Assembly (NCBI RefSeq): GCF_002312805.1
Contig: NZ_NMUA01000003.1
Span: forward strand, 186,001 to 250,000
Reading direction: 5' to 3'
DNA length: 64,000 bases
DNA from: Sphingobium sp. D43FB
GTDB taxonomy: Bacteria; Pseudomonadota; Alphaproteobacteria; Sphingomonadales; Sphingomonadaceae
In this document: positions 1 to 8,234 of the stretch, piece by piece
Layout: each line of letters starts with the position of its first letter
How positions within the stretch are numbered: position 1 is the first letter of the stretch
Made by a program: the position numbers and the translations under genes
The notes under the pieces: generated by a model
What the model saw: the letters and a program-made list of their open reading frames with translations, nothing else
What the model was told of the DNA's origin: nothing
Databases searched by the model: none

Positions 1-1438
1 TATGCGTTGCCCGTTCCACCCTCGCCCGCGCCTTCATCAACCCCGCGCGCGCCGATCGCAGCGCCTGTGCTTCGATCTGCGCCTCGCAGATGCGGATGCG
101 GATGGCGCGGCGACCATTGCTGTCCACCGTCTCGCGCTGGCTGACCGTGCGGTCGCCATCGCAACCCTTGCGGACATCCACCACCGGCACCATCCGGGCA
201 ATGTCCGCCTCGGTCGGGATAGCGGGCGCCTGCCCCCACTGGTTGGCACGACTTGCGCTGATACGCGCCTTTTCCTCGCGCCAGGTCACCGGCGGCGCGG
301 GGGGCACGGGCGGCACCGGCGCGATCATGTCGGCGGCAGGCACGATCGGCTCTGGCGGCACGGGCGTCATCGGCGCGGTTTCGGCCGCGATGGTCGCAGC
401 GGTCGGCACGTCGGGGACGGTTGCAACGGCTGGCACCTCCGGCACGGTGGCGGCGGCGGGCCGGGCGACCAGATCGCCCAGCCGGGCCAGATCAGCGGAT
501 TCGACGGTCTCGCTGATCGCCGCCATTTGCTGCGCGGCGCGGCTGCCCGATGCGGTGAGCGCGAGGCCGGTGGCGGTGACGATGGCGACAGCCGCCATGC
601 CCCAGCTGATCCGCTGGAGCGAGATTTCATGGTGCGAAAGCATGGCAAGCCTCCCCTTGAGTGTAGCAATGCGATTGAGATGACAGGCGGCGACAAATTG
701 CCGTCCGCCTGCGGCTTTGAGGATGGCGCGGCCATAAGCATGGGCCTGATCGCGGCCATAGAGAGAGAGGACGCGCGCATCGCACGCGGTTTCCTGGTCG
801 GCGCGATAGGCGCGGTAGGCGATCCAGGCGATCGGATTGCACCAATGAATGCCAAGCAGCAGCAGCGCGATCATATTGGCCAGCAGGTCGCCGCGCTCAT
901 GATGGGCGCGCTCATGCGCCACCGCCATTTCCTGCTCCAGATCTTCATAGCGCTGCGCGAAATCGACCGGCAGGACGATCATCGGCCGCAACACGCCAAA
1001 GGCCAGCGGCCCCGATGCCTGCGGGCTGGCGATCGTGCGGATACGCCCCTCCTGCCCCAGCAAAATAGAGCCATCGAGCATATGGCGACGGAAACGGATA
1101 TAGCCCACCGCCTGGAACAGCAGAAACGCCAGCAACCCGATGAACCAGAGCGCAATCCCCGTTTCCAGCCATGGGAAACCTGATGCCGAGGCCGCTTGCG
1201 GGTTATTTGAAAGCGCCAGCAATCCGGGCAGACCCGACTGGTCGACCGCGATATGCAGCGGCGAAGGCGCCGCCACCTCCTGCGGCAGCACCGGCAAAAC
1301 CATGCGCAGCAACGGCAAGACCCAGAGGCTGTACGCCGCCCCGGCCCCCAGCCAGCGCGCGACCGGGCGGCGTAGCAGCATCACCAGCGCCATCAGCAAG
1401 CTGGTGGCGATCAGCGTTTCGACGATCCAGACGCTCAT
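1..1438 (-). CDS. M56 family (BlaR1/MecR1-like) membrane metallopeptidase, 3' end outside window
   Basis: Antirepressor-type integral membrane zinc peptidase. In this family it senses an envelope signal and leads to inactivation of the cognate BlaI/MecI repressor. The visible part is about 479 codons. The zinc motif HERAH is at residues 175-179, hydrophobic segments lie near residues 4-20, 30-50, 95-112 and 278-297, and a Pro/Ala-rich stretch follows the last helix and leads into a periplasmic tail that runs off the window. The ATG start overlaps the repressor stop (ATGA), so the two are co-translated. No beta-lactamase or penicillin-binding domain is visible, so the ligand is unknown; the missing C-terminus could still hold a sensor domain. 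Confidence 0.85.
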   Translation of the reverse strand, partial: MSVWIVETLIATSLLMALVMLLRRPVARWLGAGAAYSLWVLPLLRMVLPVLPQEVAAPSPLHIAVDQSGLPGLLALSNNPQAASASGFPWLETGIALWFIGLLAFLLFQAVGYIRFRRHMLDGSILLGQEGRIRTIASPQASGPLAFGVLRPMIVLPVDFAQRYEDLEQEMAVAHERAHHERGDLLANMIALLLLGIHWCNPIAWIAYRAYRADQETACDARVLSLYGRDQAHAYGRAILKAAGGRQFVAACHLNRIATLKGRLAMLSHHEISLQRISWGMAAVAIVTATGLALTASGSRAAQQMAAISETVESADLARLGDLVARPAAATVPEVPAVATVPDVPTAATIAAETAPMTPVPPEPIVPAADMIAPVPPVPPAPPVTWREEKARISASRANQWGQAPAIPTEADIARMVPVVDVRKGCDGDRTVSQRETVDSNGRRAIRIRICEAQIEAQALRSARAGLMKARARVERATH

Positions 1439-1812
1439 GATTTCAGCCCCTTAAGGATATCCTCCAGCTCGGCGATATCCTCCGCCGTCAACTGATCCTG
1501 GCTCGCCAACTGCGCGACCAGCGGCGAAATGCGACCGCCGAACAGGCGATTGACCAGTCGCCCCGACTCGCCCGCGACATAATCATCGCGCGCCACCATC
1601 GGCCGATAAAGAAAGCGGCGACCATCCTGGTCGGCGGCAATGATATCCTTGGCCATCAGCCGCGACAGCAAGGTCTTGACCGTCTGAACGCTCCAGTCGC
1701 GCGCGGCCGCGACGCGGTCGGCAACATCGGTGGCAGTCTGCGGCGACTGTTCCCACAGAGCCTCCATCACCACCAGTTCGGCTTCGCTGATCTTGTCGCC
1801 TATGTCCGCCAC
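1435..1812 (-). CDS. BlaI/MecI/CopY family transcriptional repressor
   Basis: Winged-helix repressor of about 125 residues that would control itself and the downstream M56 peptidase. The typical BlaI N-terminus (ISEAELVVMEALW) and a DNA-recognition helix around SVQTVKTLLSRL are visible, followed by the acidic C-terminal dimerisation and cleavage region. I prefer the GTG at 1812 because GGGAGG lies 9 bases upstream. The in-frame TTG at 1833 lies inside the palindromic operator and would add seven Arg/Gly-rich residues not expected for the family. Confidence 0.9.
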   Translation of the reverse strand: MADIGDKISEAELVVMEALWEQSPQTATDVADRVAAARDWSVQTVKTLLSRLMAKDIIAADQDGRRFLYRPMVARDDYVAGESGRLVNRLFGGRISPLVAQLASQDQLTAEDIAELEDILKGLKS

Positions 1813-1832
1813 GCGCCCGCGCCTCCCGTTCA

Positions 1833-1867
1833 ACTACATCTGTAATCGCATCGATTACATGCGTAGT
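1833..1867. promoter_or_regulatory. Palindromic operator upstream of the BlaI-like repressor
   Basis: A dyad sits directly upstream of the repressor start. The core is TGTAATCG-CAT-CGATTACA (1841-1859, perfect 8-bp arms), flanked by matching ACTAC/GTAGT outer arms. It contains TACATCTGTA (1835-1844), matching the TACA-N2-TGTA half-operator known for BlaI/MecI, and an imperfect second copy (1856-1865). Autoregulation is inferred. Confidence 0.7.
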
Positions 1868-1911
1868 CAATGGAGAAATGCGAAGAAGCGGCGGCCAATC
1901 CCCTCAGCCAC

Positions 1912-1939
1912 AAAAAAAGGCGGCCCGAACCGGACCGCC
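1912..1939 (-). terminator. Intrinsic terminator after grxD
   Basis: Read on the minus strand: an 8-bp GC-rich stem (GGCGGTCC paired with GGGCCGCC) with a short loop, then seven T residues. It lies about 30 bp beyond the grxD stop and ends the leu-bolA-grxD strand. Confidence 0.85.
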
Positions 1940-1967
1940 CCCTCCAATTTCGCTGTATCCGTCGCGA

Positions 1968-2300
1968 TCAACTCGCGGCGGCGACGCCCTGATCGGTCAT
2001 CAGCTGGTGCAGTTCGCCCGCTTCATACATTTCCATCATGATGTCGCTGCCGCCGACAAATTCGCCCTTCACATAAAGCTGGGGAATGGTCGGCCAATCG
2101 GAAAAAGCCTTGATCCCCTGCCGTACGGCCTGATCCTGTAGCACATCGACCGTGTCATAGGCCACGCCCAGATGCTCCAGGATCGCAATGGCGCGGCTCG
2201 AAAAGCCACATTGCGGAAAGAGCGGCGTGCCCTTCATGAAAAGCACCACGTCATGGGCACCCACAAGTTCGGCGATCCGCTGATGCACGGCGTCGGTCAT
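1968..2300 (-). CDS. grxD: Monothiol glutaredoxin, Grx4/Grx5 type
   Basis: Protein of 110 residues with the monothiol active site CGFS and the family pattern KGTPLFPQCGFS, plus the glutathione-binding WPTIPQLYV and GGSDI segments. Such proteins carry [2Fe-2S] clusters with glutathione and usually work with BolA partners in iron-sulfur trafficking; a BolA gene lies immediately upstream on the same strand. ATG at 2300 gives the normal family length; a longer in-frame extension to 2354 lacks homology-like sequence. Confidence 0.95.
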   Translation of the reverse strand: MTDAVHQRIAELVGAHDVVLFMKGTPLFPQCGFSSRAIAILEHLGVAYDTVDVLQDQAVRQGIKAFSDWPTIPQLYVKGEFVGGSDIMMEMYEAGELHQLMTDQGVAAAS

Positions 2301-2360
2301 GATCGAAAGTCCATTCCTGTCTGGCGTCGCGATAGCCCGACGCATACTATCCATGCGATC

Positions 2361-2594
2361 TTAGTTGGGAACCGCCGTGGTCAGTTGCAAGGCATGCAGT
2401 ACGCCCCCCATCCGCCCGTCGAGCGAAGCATAGACGGCGCGTTGCTGCGCCACCCGGCTCATCCCCCGGAAACTTTCCGCCACCACGCGCGCGGCATAAT
2501 GGTCGCCGTCCCCCGCCAGGTCGGTAATCTCGACCTGCGCGTCGGGAATGGCGGCGCGGATCATGTCGGCAATTTCGTCGGCGTCCATCGGCAT
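2361..2594 (-). CDS. BolA family protein
   Basis: Small protein of 77 residues with the BolA class II fold pattern: N-terminal helix, the VEITDLAGDGDHYAARVV strands, and a C-terminal HALQLTT segment. It carries HY at the position of a cluster-ligating histidine and most resembles the IbaG/YrbA-like short BolA group. Location between DUF1476 and grxD suggests a BolA-Grx iron-sulfur pair. ATG 2594 has AAGGCC upstream; ATG 2588 is an alternative two codons in. Confidence 0.88.
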   Translation of the reverse strand: MPMDADEIADMIRAAIPDAQVEITDLAGDGDHYAARVVAESFRGMSRVAQQRAVYASLDGRMGGVLHALQLTTAVPN

Positions 2595-2604
2595 CGCGGC
2601 GGCC

Positions 2605-2928
2605 TTACTGCGCTTCGATGAACATGCGGCGCGCGACGACCGCCTGCTCTTCCAGCGCGGCGCGCACACCCGGCTCGTCAATCTCGATCCCGGCCGAGGT
2701 CATATCACCCACCAGCTTGCGGATCACATCCTCGTCGCCCGCTTCCTCGAAATCGGCCTGTACGACGGCCTTGGCATAGGCGTCGGTCTCTTCAGGCGTC
2801 AGGCCCATCTTCGCAGCGGCCCATTCGCCTAGCAGACGGTTGCGGCGTGCCTGGATGCGGAACTGCATTTCCTGGTCATGCGCGAACATATTTTCGAATG
2901 CCCGTTCGCGATCGTCGAAAGTCGTCAT
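2605..2928 (-). CDS. DUF1476 protein, candidate F1-ATPase zeta inhibitor
   Basis: Helical, charged 107-residue protein with the DUF1476 start MTTFDDRERAFENMFAHDQE. In Paracoccus denitrificans the family member (zeta subunit) binds the F1 part of ATP synthase and blocks ATP hydrolysis; that role is transferred from the family and not visible here. ATG 2928 is chosen over the TTG two codons upstream; AGGG lies 9 bases ahead. It lies in a run of same-strand genes from leuC to grxD. Confidence 0.9.
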   Translation of the reverse strand: MTTFDDRERAFENMFAHDQEMQFRIQARRNRLLGEWAAAKMGLTPEETDAYAKAVVQADFEEAGDEDVIRKLVGDMTSAGIEIDEPGVRAALEEQAVVARRMFIEAQ

Positions 2929-2984
2929 GCCCAAAAGCCCTGTTCAAAGCGGATATCGAAAATCAGATAGGCAGAAGCGCGCGA

Positions 2985-3578
2985 TTACGCAACGGCAGGG
3001 ATCATCCAGGGGCGATCCTGCGCAACGCTCTTTTCATAGACAGCAATCCCGTCTGCATCGCCCAGCGTCAGGCCGATCTCATCCAGACCACCCAGCAGGC
3101 AATGTTTGCGGAAAGGATCGATCTCAAACGCGAAACGGTCCTGAAACTGCGTCGTGACCGTCTGCTGCTCCAGATCGACATGGATCTCGTCGGTGCGCGC
3201 AACCTCCATCAGCCGGTCGATCGCAGCCTGCGGCAGCACCACGGTCAATATGCCATTCTTGAACGCATTGCTGGAGAAGATGTCGGAAAAGCTCGGCGCG
3301 ATCACCACCTTGATGCCCAGGTCACCCAGCGCCCAGGCAGCATGTTCGCGGCTCGACCCGCAACCGAAATTGTCGCCCGCGATAAGGATCGGGCTGCCCG
3401 CATAGGCCGGATCGTCGAAGACATTGCCCGGTTCCTTGCGCAACACCTCGAACGCGCCCTTGCCAAGGCCCGTGCGCGAAATGGTCTTGAGCCAGTGCGA
3501 GGGGATGACGATGTCGGTGTCGACATTCTTCATCCCGAACGGATAGGCCTTCCCCTCGACGGTCGTCAGCGTCTCCAT
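2985..3578 (-). CDS. leuD: 3-isopropylmalate dehydratase small subunit
   Basis: Swivel-domain subunit of the leucine-pathway isomerase that interconverts 2- and 3-isopropylmalate. Length 197 residues is normal. Family motifs visible are the N-terminal [19 protein letters not shown] (substrate loop), [14 protein letters not shown] and [15 protein letters not shown]. The ATG overlaps by one base the stop of the 37-residue ORF that separates it from leuC, so translation of the three ORFs is probably coupled. Confidence 0.97.
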   Translation of the reverse strand: METLTTVEGKAYPFGMKNVDTDIVIPSHWLKTISRTGLGKGAFEVLRKEPGNVFDDPAYAGSPILIAGDNFGCGSSREHAAWALGDLGIKVVIAPSFSDIFSSNAFKNGILTVVLPQAAIDRLMEVARTDEIHVDLEQQTVTTQFQDRFAFEIDPFRKHCLLGGLDEIGLTLGDADGIAVYEKSVAQDRPWMIPAVA

Positions 3579-3691
3579 CAGCGCGCCTGCTTGGCTTCCG
3601 CTGCGGTCAGATCTTCGGCCCGGCCGAGCGTGGCAGCCATCGCGGCACTTGCCAGCGCGCCCAGCGTCAGCAGCCAGAATATCTTTTTCAC
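3578..3691 (-). CDS. Small membrane/exported micropeptide between leuC and leuD
   Basis: A 37-residue ORF beginning GTG AAA AAG. The GTG overlaps the leuC stop (GTGA) and its TGA overlaps the leuD ATG (TGATG), which is strong evidence that ribosomes pass through it. The product starts [19 protein letters not shown] (a signal-peptide or membrane-anchor segment), followed by a short charged tail with [13 protein letters not shown] do not recognise a family. It could be a genuine small membrane protein or a coupling ORF whose product is unimportant. Confidence 0.6.
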   Translation of the reverse strand: MKKIFWLLTLGALASAAMAATLGRAEDLTAAEAKQAR

Positions 3692-5139
3692 AACGTCATC
3701 CCCTCTCGGTCTTTCAATAATTCGCGCACGTCGGTCAGCCGCCCGGTGAGCGCCGCCGCCGCCGCCATGGCAGGCGACACGAGATGCGTGCGCGCACCCG
3801 GTCCCTGACGGCCCATGAAATTGCGGTTGCTGGTCGATGCGCAGCGCTCGCCCGCAGGCACCTTGTCCGGGTTCATGCCCAGGCATGCCGAACAGCCCGG
3901 CTCGCGCCATTCGAACCCGGCCGCCACGAAAATGCGGTCCAGCCCTTCGGCCTCCGCCTGTCGCTTGACCAGGCCAGAGCCTGGTACGACCATGGCATGC
4001 TTGATCCCGCTGGCGATCCGCCGACCGTCCAGCAACGCCGCCGCCGCACGCAGATCTTCGATCCGGCTGTTGGTACAACTGCCAATGAAGATATGCTCCA
4101 CCGCCACGTCGGCCAGCCGTTGCCCGGCGGTAAGGCCCATATAATCGAGCGACTTTTGCGCGGCCGCCCGCTTGGACGCATCCTCGAAACTGTCGGGGTC
4201 GGGCACCACGCCCGTCACCGCAACCACATCTTCAGGGCTGGTGCCCCAAGTCACGGTCGGCACGATATCGGCCGCGTCGATCACCACGATCTTGTCGAAG
4301 ACAGCGCCCTCATCGGTGACGAGCGTGCGCCACCAGGCGACCGCCGCGTCCCAATCCGCACCCTTGGGCGCCATCGGACGCCCGTTCAGATAGGCAAAGG
4401 TCGTCTCGTCCGGCGCGAACAGGCCCGATCGCGCACCTGCCTCGATCGACATATTGGCGACGGTCAGCCGCCCTTCGATCGACATGTCGCGGAACACGGA
4501 CCCGCGATATTCCATGACATAGCCGGTGCCGCCCGCGGTGCCGATCCGCCCGCAAATCGCCAGCGCGACATCCTTGGGCGTAACACCAAAGCCCAGTTCG
4601 CCTTCGACCACGACCGCCATCGTCTTGGACTGTTTGAGCAGCAGGGTCTGGGTCGCCAGCACATGCTCGACCTCCGACGTGCCGATCCCGAACGCCAGCG
4701 CGCCCAAGGCCCCGTGCGAACTGGTATGGCTGTCACCGCACACCAACGTCGTGCCCGGCAGGGTAAAGCCCTGTTCCGGCCCCACCACATGGACGATGCC
4801 CTGTTCGACATCGGCGTCACCGATCAAGCGGACGCCAAATTCCGGCGCATTGCGTTCCAGCGCTTCCAACTGCTGCGCGCTCTGCGGATCAGCGATCGGG
4901 ATGCGCTTGCCATCGGCGTCGCGACGCGGGGTCGTGGGCAGATTATGATCCGGCACTGCCAGCGTCAGATCGGGCCGCCGCACCTTGCGCCCGGCAAGAC
5001 GAAGCCCCTCGAATGCCTGCGGGCTCGTCACTTCATGGACGAGATGCCGGTCGATATAGATGAGGCAAGTGCCATCCGGGCGACGCTCCACGACATGCGC
5101 GTCCCAGATCTTCTCATAGAGGGTGCGGGGTTTAACCAT
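3688..5139 (-). CDS. leuC: 3-isopropylmalate dehydratase large subunit
   Basis: Aconitase-family catalytic subunit, 483 residues. Three cysteines for the [4Fe-4S] cluster are visible: C355 in GSCTNSR and C416/C419 in GCSACLGMN. The substrate motif [13 protein letters not shown] and the early [14 protein letters not shown] are also present. It lies first in the cluster leuC-micropeptide-leuD-DUF1476-bolA-grxD. GGGGGAGCC precedes the ATG. Neighbouring iron-sulfur genes fit the need for cluster supply to this enzyme, though that link is inference. Confidence 0.98.
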   Translation of the reverse strand: MVKPRTLYEKIWDAHVVERRPDGTCLIYIDRHLVHEVTSPQAFEGLRLAGRKVRRPDLTLAVPDHNLPTTPRRDADGKRIPIADPQSAQQLEALERNAPEFGVRLIGDADVEQGIVHVVGPEQGFTLPGTTLVCGDSHTSSHGALGALAFGIGTSEVEHVLATQTLLLKQSKTMAVVVEGELGFGVTPKDVALAICGRIGTAGGTGYVMEYRGSVFRDMSIEGRLTVANMSIEAGARSGLFAPDETTFAYLNGRPMAPKGADWDAAVAWWRTLVTDEGAVFDKIVVIDAADIVPTVTWGTSPEDVVAVTGVVPDPDSFEDASKRAAAQKSLDYMGLTAGQRLADVAVEHIFIGSCTNSRIEDLRAAAALLDGRRIASGIKHAMVVPGSGLVKRQAEAEGLDRIFVAAGFEWREPGCSACLGMNPDKVPAGERCASTSNRNFMGRQGPGARTHLVSPAMAAAAALTGRLTDVRELLKDREGMTL

Positions 5140-5260
5140 AGTGGCTCCCCCCTAGACCCGGAATGGCAGGGGGAAAAGGGGGAAGCGCGCCGCAATATGC
5201 CCTTTTATCTATCTGGCGGGCAAGAATGTTACGATTGAGGCGGTGGACAGGCATAATTCA

Positions 5261-5290
5261 TCCTCCCCCGGCGGGGCAGGGGAGGATTTT
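5261..5290. repeat. Short palindromic repeat (reduced copy of the 120-bp family)
   Basis: TCCTCCCC and GGGGAGGA arms around a 10-base GC loop, followed by TTTT. It sits between the 5' side of leuC and the 3' end of the glutathione transferase gene, whose stop codon touches it. The terminal GGGGAGGATTTT module is shared with the longer repeats near 22.7 and 28.4 kb. Confidence 0.7.
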
Positions 5291-5975
5291 ATGAGGCGCG
5301 ATAATCCGCCACGACGCGGCCGGCCGCGCCGATCTCCGCCTCATGGCTATCCTCGCGCCAGGTTTCGGCGAGCGCCGCGGTCTCCCACGCCTGCATCGCG
5401 GGCAGCGCCAGCATATGCTCGACCCAGGCCTGCCCCGCCGGGCCGACATCCAGCCCATAGGTCCGCACCCGATAGGCAACCGGCGCATAAAAAGCATCGA
5501 CGGCGGTGAAGCCCCCCCCCGCCAGAAACGGTCCTCCGAAGCGGGTTAGCCCCTCCTCCCAAAGCTCGGTCAGCCGGGCGATATCCTTGTTGAGCGCGGG
5601 CGAGGGCAGATGCGGCTCCACCCGCACACCGACGTTCATGGTGCAATCATTCCGCAGCGTCGCAAAGCCGCTATGCATCTCGGCCGCCGCGCACTGCGCC
5701 CAGGCCCGCGCCGCTTCGTCGCGCGGCCACACTTCGGCATGGCGATCGGCGAGATAGAGGATGATCCCCAGCGAATCCCACACCGTCCGCTCGCCGTCGA
5801 TCAGCGCAGGCACCTGCCCCGTTGGCGAAAAACTGCGGAAGGCGGCATAGTTGGTCGGCTGCAAAAACGGCTCGATCCGGTCGATGAACGGGATGCCCAG
5901 CGCGGTCATCAACACCCAGGGGCGCAGCGACCAGCTGCTATAATTGCGGTTCGCGGTGATCAGCGTGTAGGCCAT
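5289..5975 (-). CDS. Glutathione S-transferase family protein
   Basis: Soluble 228-residue protein with an N-terminal thioredoxin-like GST domain (SSWSLRPWVLMTALGIPF, then QVPALIDGERTVWDSLGIILYLAD with the cis-Pro and glutathione-binding Asp-Ser) and an all-helical C-terminal domain. It resembles the Tau/Zeta-like and YfcF-type bacterial GSTs. ATG 5975 follows AAGGGAGA. Monocistronic, 3' end against a palindromic repeat. Substrate cannot be told from sequence. Confidence 0.9.
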   Translation of the reverse strand: MAYTLITANRNYSSWSLRPWVLMTALGIPFIDRIEPFLQPTNYAAFRSFSPTGQVPALIDGERTVWDSLGIILYLADRHAEVWPRDEAARAWAQCAAAEMHSGFATLRNDCTMNVGVRVEPHLPSPALNKDIARLTELWEEGLTRFGGPFLAGGGFTAVDAFYAPVAYRVRTYGLDVGPAGQAWVEHMLALPAMQAWETAALAETWREDSHEAEIGAAGRVVADYRAS

Positions 5976-6145
5976 GGCAAGTCTCCCTTGGAAGCGCGGG
6001 TCGCTTATCCCATCGACATCGCAGCGTATAGCGCCAGTGGCTTTGCACCGGACTGCCCCTAGCCAAGCCCTTGGGATCGCGGCACAAGGGGACATCGCGG
6101 GCGACGCCCCTCGCCGCCCTTCCCCGATTTGTGGAGCCCATAGTC

Positions 6146-7954
6146 GTGAACCGACGCCAATTTCTCGCCACCAGCGGCGCCACCGCGCTGACCACCGCCG
6201 CCTCCCCCGCCCTTGCCCAAGCTGGCAGCGCCGACGCACGGCTGCGCGCCATGCTCGACGGCTTCTTCTACGAACGGCTCGCCGACTCGCCCGAACAGGC
6301 GACCCGCCTCGGCCTCGATACCGGCGAGCGCGCCGCGCTGCGCGGCAAACTCAGCGACACCTCCGCCGCCGGGGTCGCCCGCGACCTCGCACGCAGCAAG
6401 GCGCAGGCAAGGCAACTCGCGACCATCGACCGCAATTCCCTCAGCGACACGTCCAAACTCGATTATGACGTCGTCACCTATCAGCTTGACCGCACGGTCG
6501 GCGGCGAACGTTTCGGCTATGGCGAGACAGCGGGCCGCTACGCCCCCTATGTGTTGAGCCAGCTCACCGGCAGCTATCGCGAGATCCCCGACTTCCTCGA
6601 TTCGCAGCATCGCGTCGCCAACGCCGCCGATGCCGACGCCTATCTCGCCCGCCTCGAAGCCTTCCCGGCCGCCATGGACGGCGAACTGGCCCGGCAGAAG
6701 GAGGATGCGGCCAAGGGCGTGTTCGCGCCCGACTATATTCTCGACACGACGCTCAAGATGCAGGCGTCGCTGCGCGATCAGCCCGCCGCGCAGACCGTCC
6801 TGGTCGCCTCTTTCGTAAAGAAACTCGCCGCCGCCGGCCTGCCACCCGAACGCGCCGCGCAGGCCGAAAAGATCGTCACCGATAAGATTTTCCCCGCGCT
6901 CGACCGCCAGCGCGCCCTGGTGCAAGACCTCCGCGCCAAGGCGACCCATGACGCGGGCGTGTGGCGTCTACCCGAAGGCGAGGCCTTCTACGCCGCCGCC
7001 GCCGAAGCGGCCACCACCACTGCGCTCACCGGCGATGAAATCCACCAGATCGGCCTCGATCAGGTCGCGCAGATCAGCGCCCGGATCGACACGATCCTGA
7101 AAGGCGAAGGGATGAGCCAGGGGACGGTGGGCGATCGCCTCGTCGCGCTGAACAAGCGCCCCGACCAGCTTTTCCCCAATACCGATCCCGGCCGCGAAGC
7201 GCTGCTCGCCCAGCTCAATGTCCAGATCATCGCCATGCAGAAGCGCCTTGGCGAAGCCTTCAACACCGTGCCCAAGGCCCCGGTCGAGGTCCGCCGCGTG
7301 CCAGTCACCATCCAGGCGGGCGCACCGGGCGGCTATTATCAGAACGCCTCGCTCGACGGCTCGCGCCCGGCCATCTATTATATCAACCTGCGCGATACGT
7401 TCGACCGGCCCAAATTCGGCCTTGCGACCCTGACCCATCATGAAGCCGTGCCGGGGCATCACCTCCAGGTGTCGGTCGCACTGGAATCGGACGCCATCCC
7501 GATGATCCGCCGACGCGGCGGCTATAGCGGCTATAGCGAAGGCTGGGCGCTCTATTCCGAACAGCTCGCCGACGAAATGGGCATGTATGACGGCGATCCG
7601 CTGGGTCAGGTCGGCTATCTCCAGTCGCTCCTCTTCCGCGCCACCCGCCTCGTCGTCGACTCCGGCATGCACGTCAAACGCTGGAGCCGCGAAAAGGCGA
7701 CCGATTATCTGATCGCCACCACCGGCATCGCCCGCGGCCGCAGCCAGGGCGAAATCGACCGCTATACCGTCTGGCCGGGTCAGGCCTGCAGCTACAAGAT
7801 CGGCCACACCGTCTGGAACGACCTGCGCGCCGAAGTGCAGAAGAAGCAGGGCGACGCCTTCGACATCAAGGCTTTCCATGATGTGCTGACGCTGGGCGCG
7901 ATGCCGCTCGACATATTGAAGCAGACTGTCCGGCAGCGGGCGGGGATAGCATAG
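6146..7954 (+). CDS. DUF885 family exported protein, putative metallo-peptidase
   Basis: Protein of 602 residues with a GTG start, a twin-arginine-like signal (NRRQFLATSG then a hydrophobic stretch ending ALAQA) and the DUF885 fold. The hallmark HHEAVPGHH starts at residue 431 and resembles HExxH-type zinc sites; YSEGWALYSEQLADEMG and the C-terminal GQACSYKIG are also typical. DUF885 proteins are generally thought to be secreted zinc peptidases, but substrate is unknown. Upstream Met-containing extension (from 6071) lacks signal-peptide logic and overlaps the neighbouring promoter region. Confidence 0.88.
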   Translation: MNRRQFLATSGATALTTAASPALAQAGSADARLRAMLDGFFYERLADSPEQATRLGLDTGERAALRGKLSDTSAAGVARDLARSKAQARQLATIDRNSLSDTSKLDYDVVTYQLDRTVGGERFGYGETAGRYAPYVLSQLTGSYREIPDFLDSQHRVANAADADAYLARLEAFPAAMDGELARQKEDAAKGVFAPDYILDTTLKMQASLRDQPAAQTVLVASFVKKLAAAGLPPERAAQAEKIVTDKIFPALDRQRALVQDLRAKATHDAGVWRLPEGEAFYAAAAEAATTTALTGDEIHQIGLDQVAQISARIDTILKGEGMSQGTVGDRLVALNKRPDQLFPNTDPGREALLAQLNVQIIAMQKRLGEAFNTVPKAPVEVRRVPVTIQAGAPGGYYQNASLDGSRPAIYYINLRDTFDRPKFGLATLTHHEAVPGHHLQVSVALESDAIPMIRRRGGYSGYSEGWALYSEQLADEMGMYDGDPLGQVGYLQSLLFRATRLVVDSGMHVKRWSREKATDYLIATTGIARGRSQGEIDRYTVWPGQACSYKIGHTVWNDLRAEVQKKQGDAFDIKAFHDVLTLGAMPLDILKQTVRQRAGIA

Positions 7955-7960
7955 CGACTG

Positions 7961-7988
7961 CCGTTCGCTTCGAGCGAAGTCGAGAAGC
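7961..7988. repeat. Palindromic repeat, CCGTTCG family (single half)
   Basis: CCGTTCGCTTCGAGC followed by GAAGTCGAGAAGC, the same half-unit found paired near 18.96 and 24.68 kb. Located seven bases after the DUF885 stop. Confidence 0.7.
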
Positions 7989-8006
7989 CAGCGCGCGACA
8001 TTCGTG

Positions 8007-8039
8007 AAAAAACGGCCCGGCAGTTTCCCGCCGGGCCGT
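8007..8039 (-). terminator. Intrinsic terminator on the aceA side
   Basis: Perfect 10-bp stem ACGGCCCGGC/GCCGGGCCGT with an 8-base loop; on the minus strand it is followed by six T. It lies about 195 bp past the aceA stop. The stem could also stop transcripts from the DUF885 side, but no T tract follows on that strand. Confidence 0.7.
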
Positions 8040-8106
8040 CCAGTCCTTCCACCCAAACCCGCGAAGGGAGTGTCGAATTCCCCGCGAGCTGGCCCGTAAA
8101 GCGGCC

Positions 8107-8128
8107 GTCATCCCCGCGCAGGCGGGGA
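8107..8128. repeat. GTCATCCC-type palindromic repeat
   Basis: GTCATCCCCGC followed by a matching GCGGGGA arm. It is related to the better-formed copy pair at 62181-62263. Confidence 0.5.
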
Positions 8129-8234
8129 CCGATCTCCCGACATAGCCCCCCAACGGAGCGCCGGAGATAAAGCCCCACCCTTGCCGCAATCACGCGAAAG
8201 AGTGTCAGGCCGCAAACTGATTCCTCCGCAGCAT

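Noticed and set aside
2..1183. Long open frame on the plus strand (393 codons)
   Set aside because: Antisense shadow of the M56 peptidase gene, whose frame is open to the window edge and shows HERAH and membrane helices; the plus-strand translation is Arg/His/Gly-rich and without domains.
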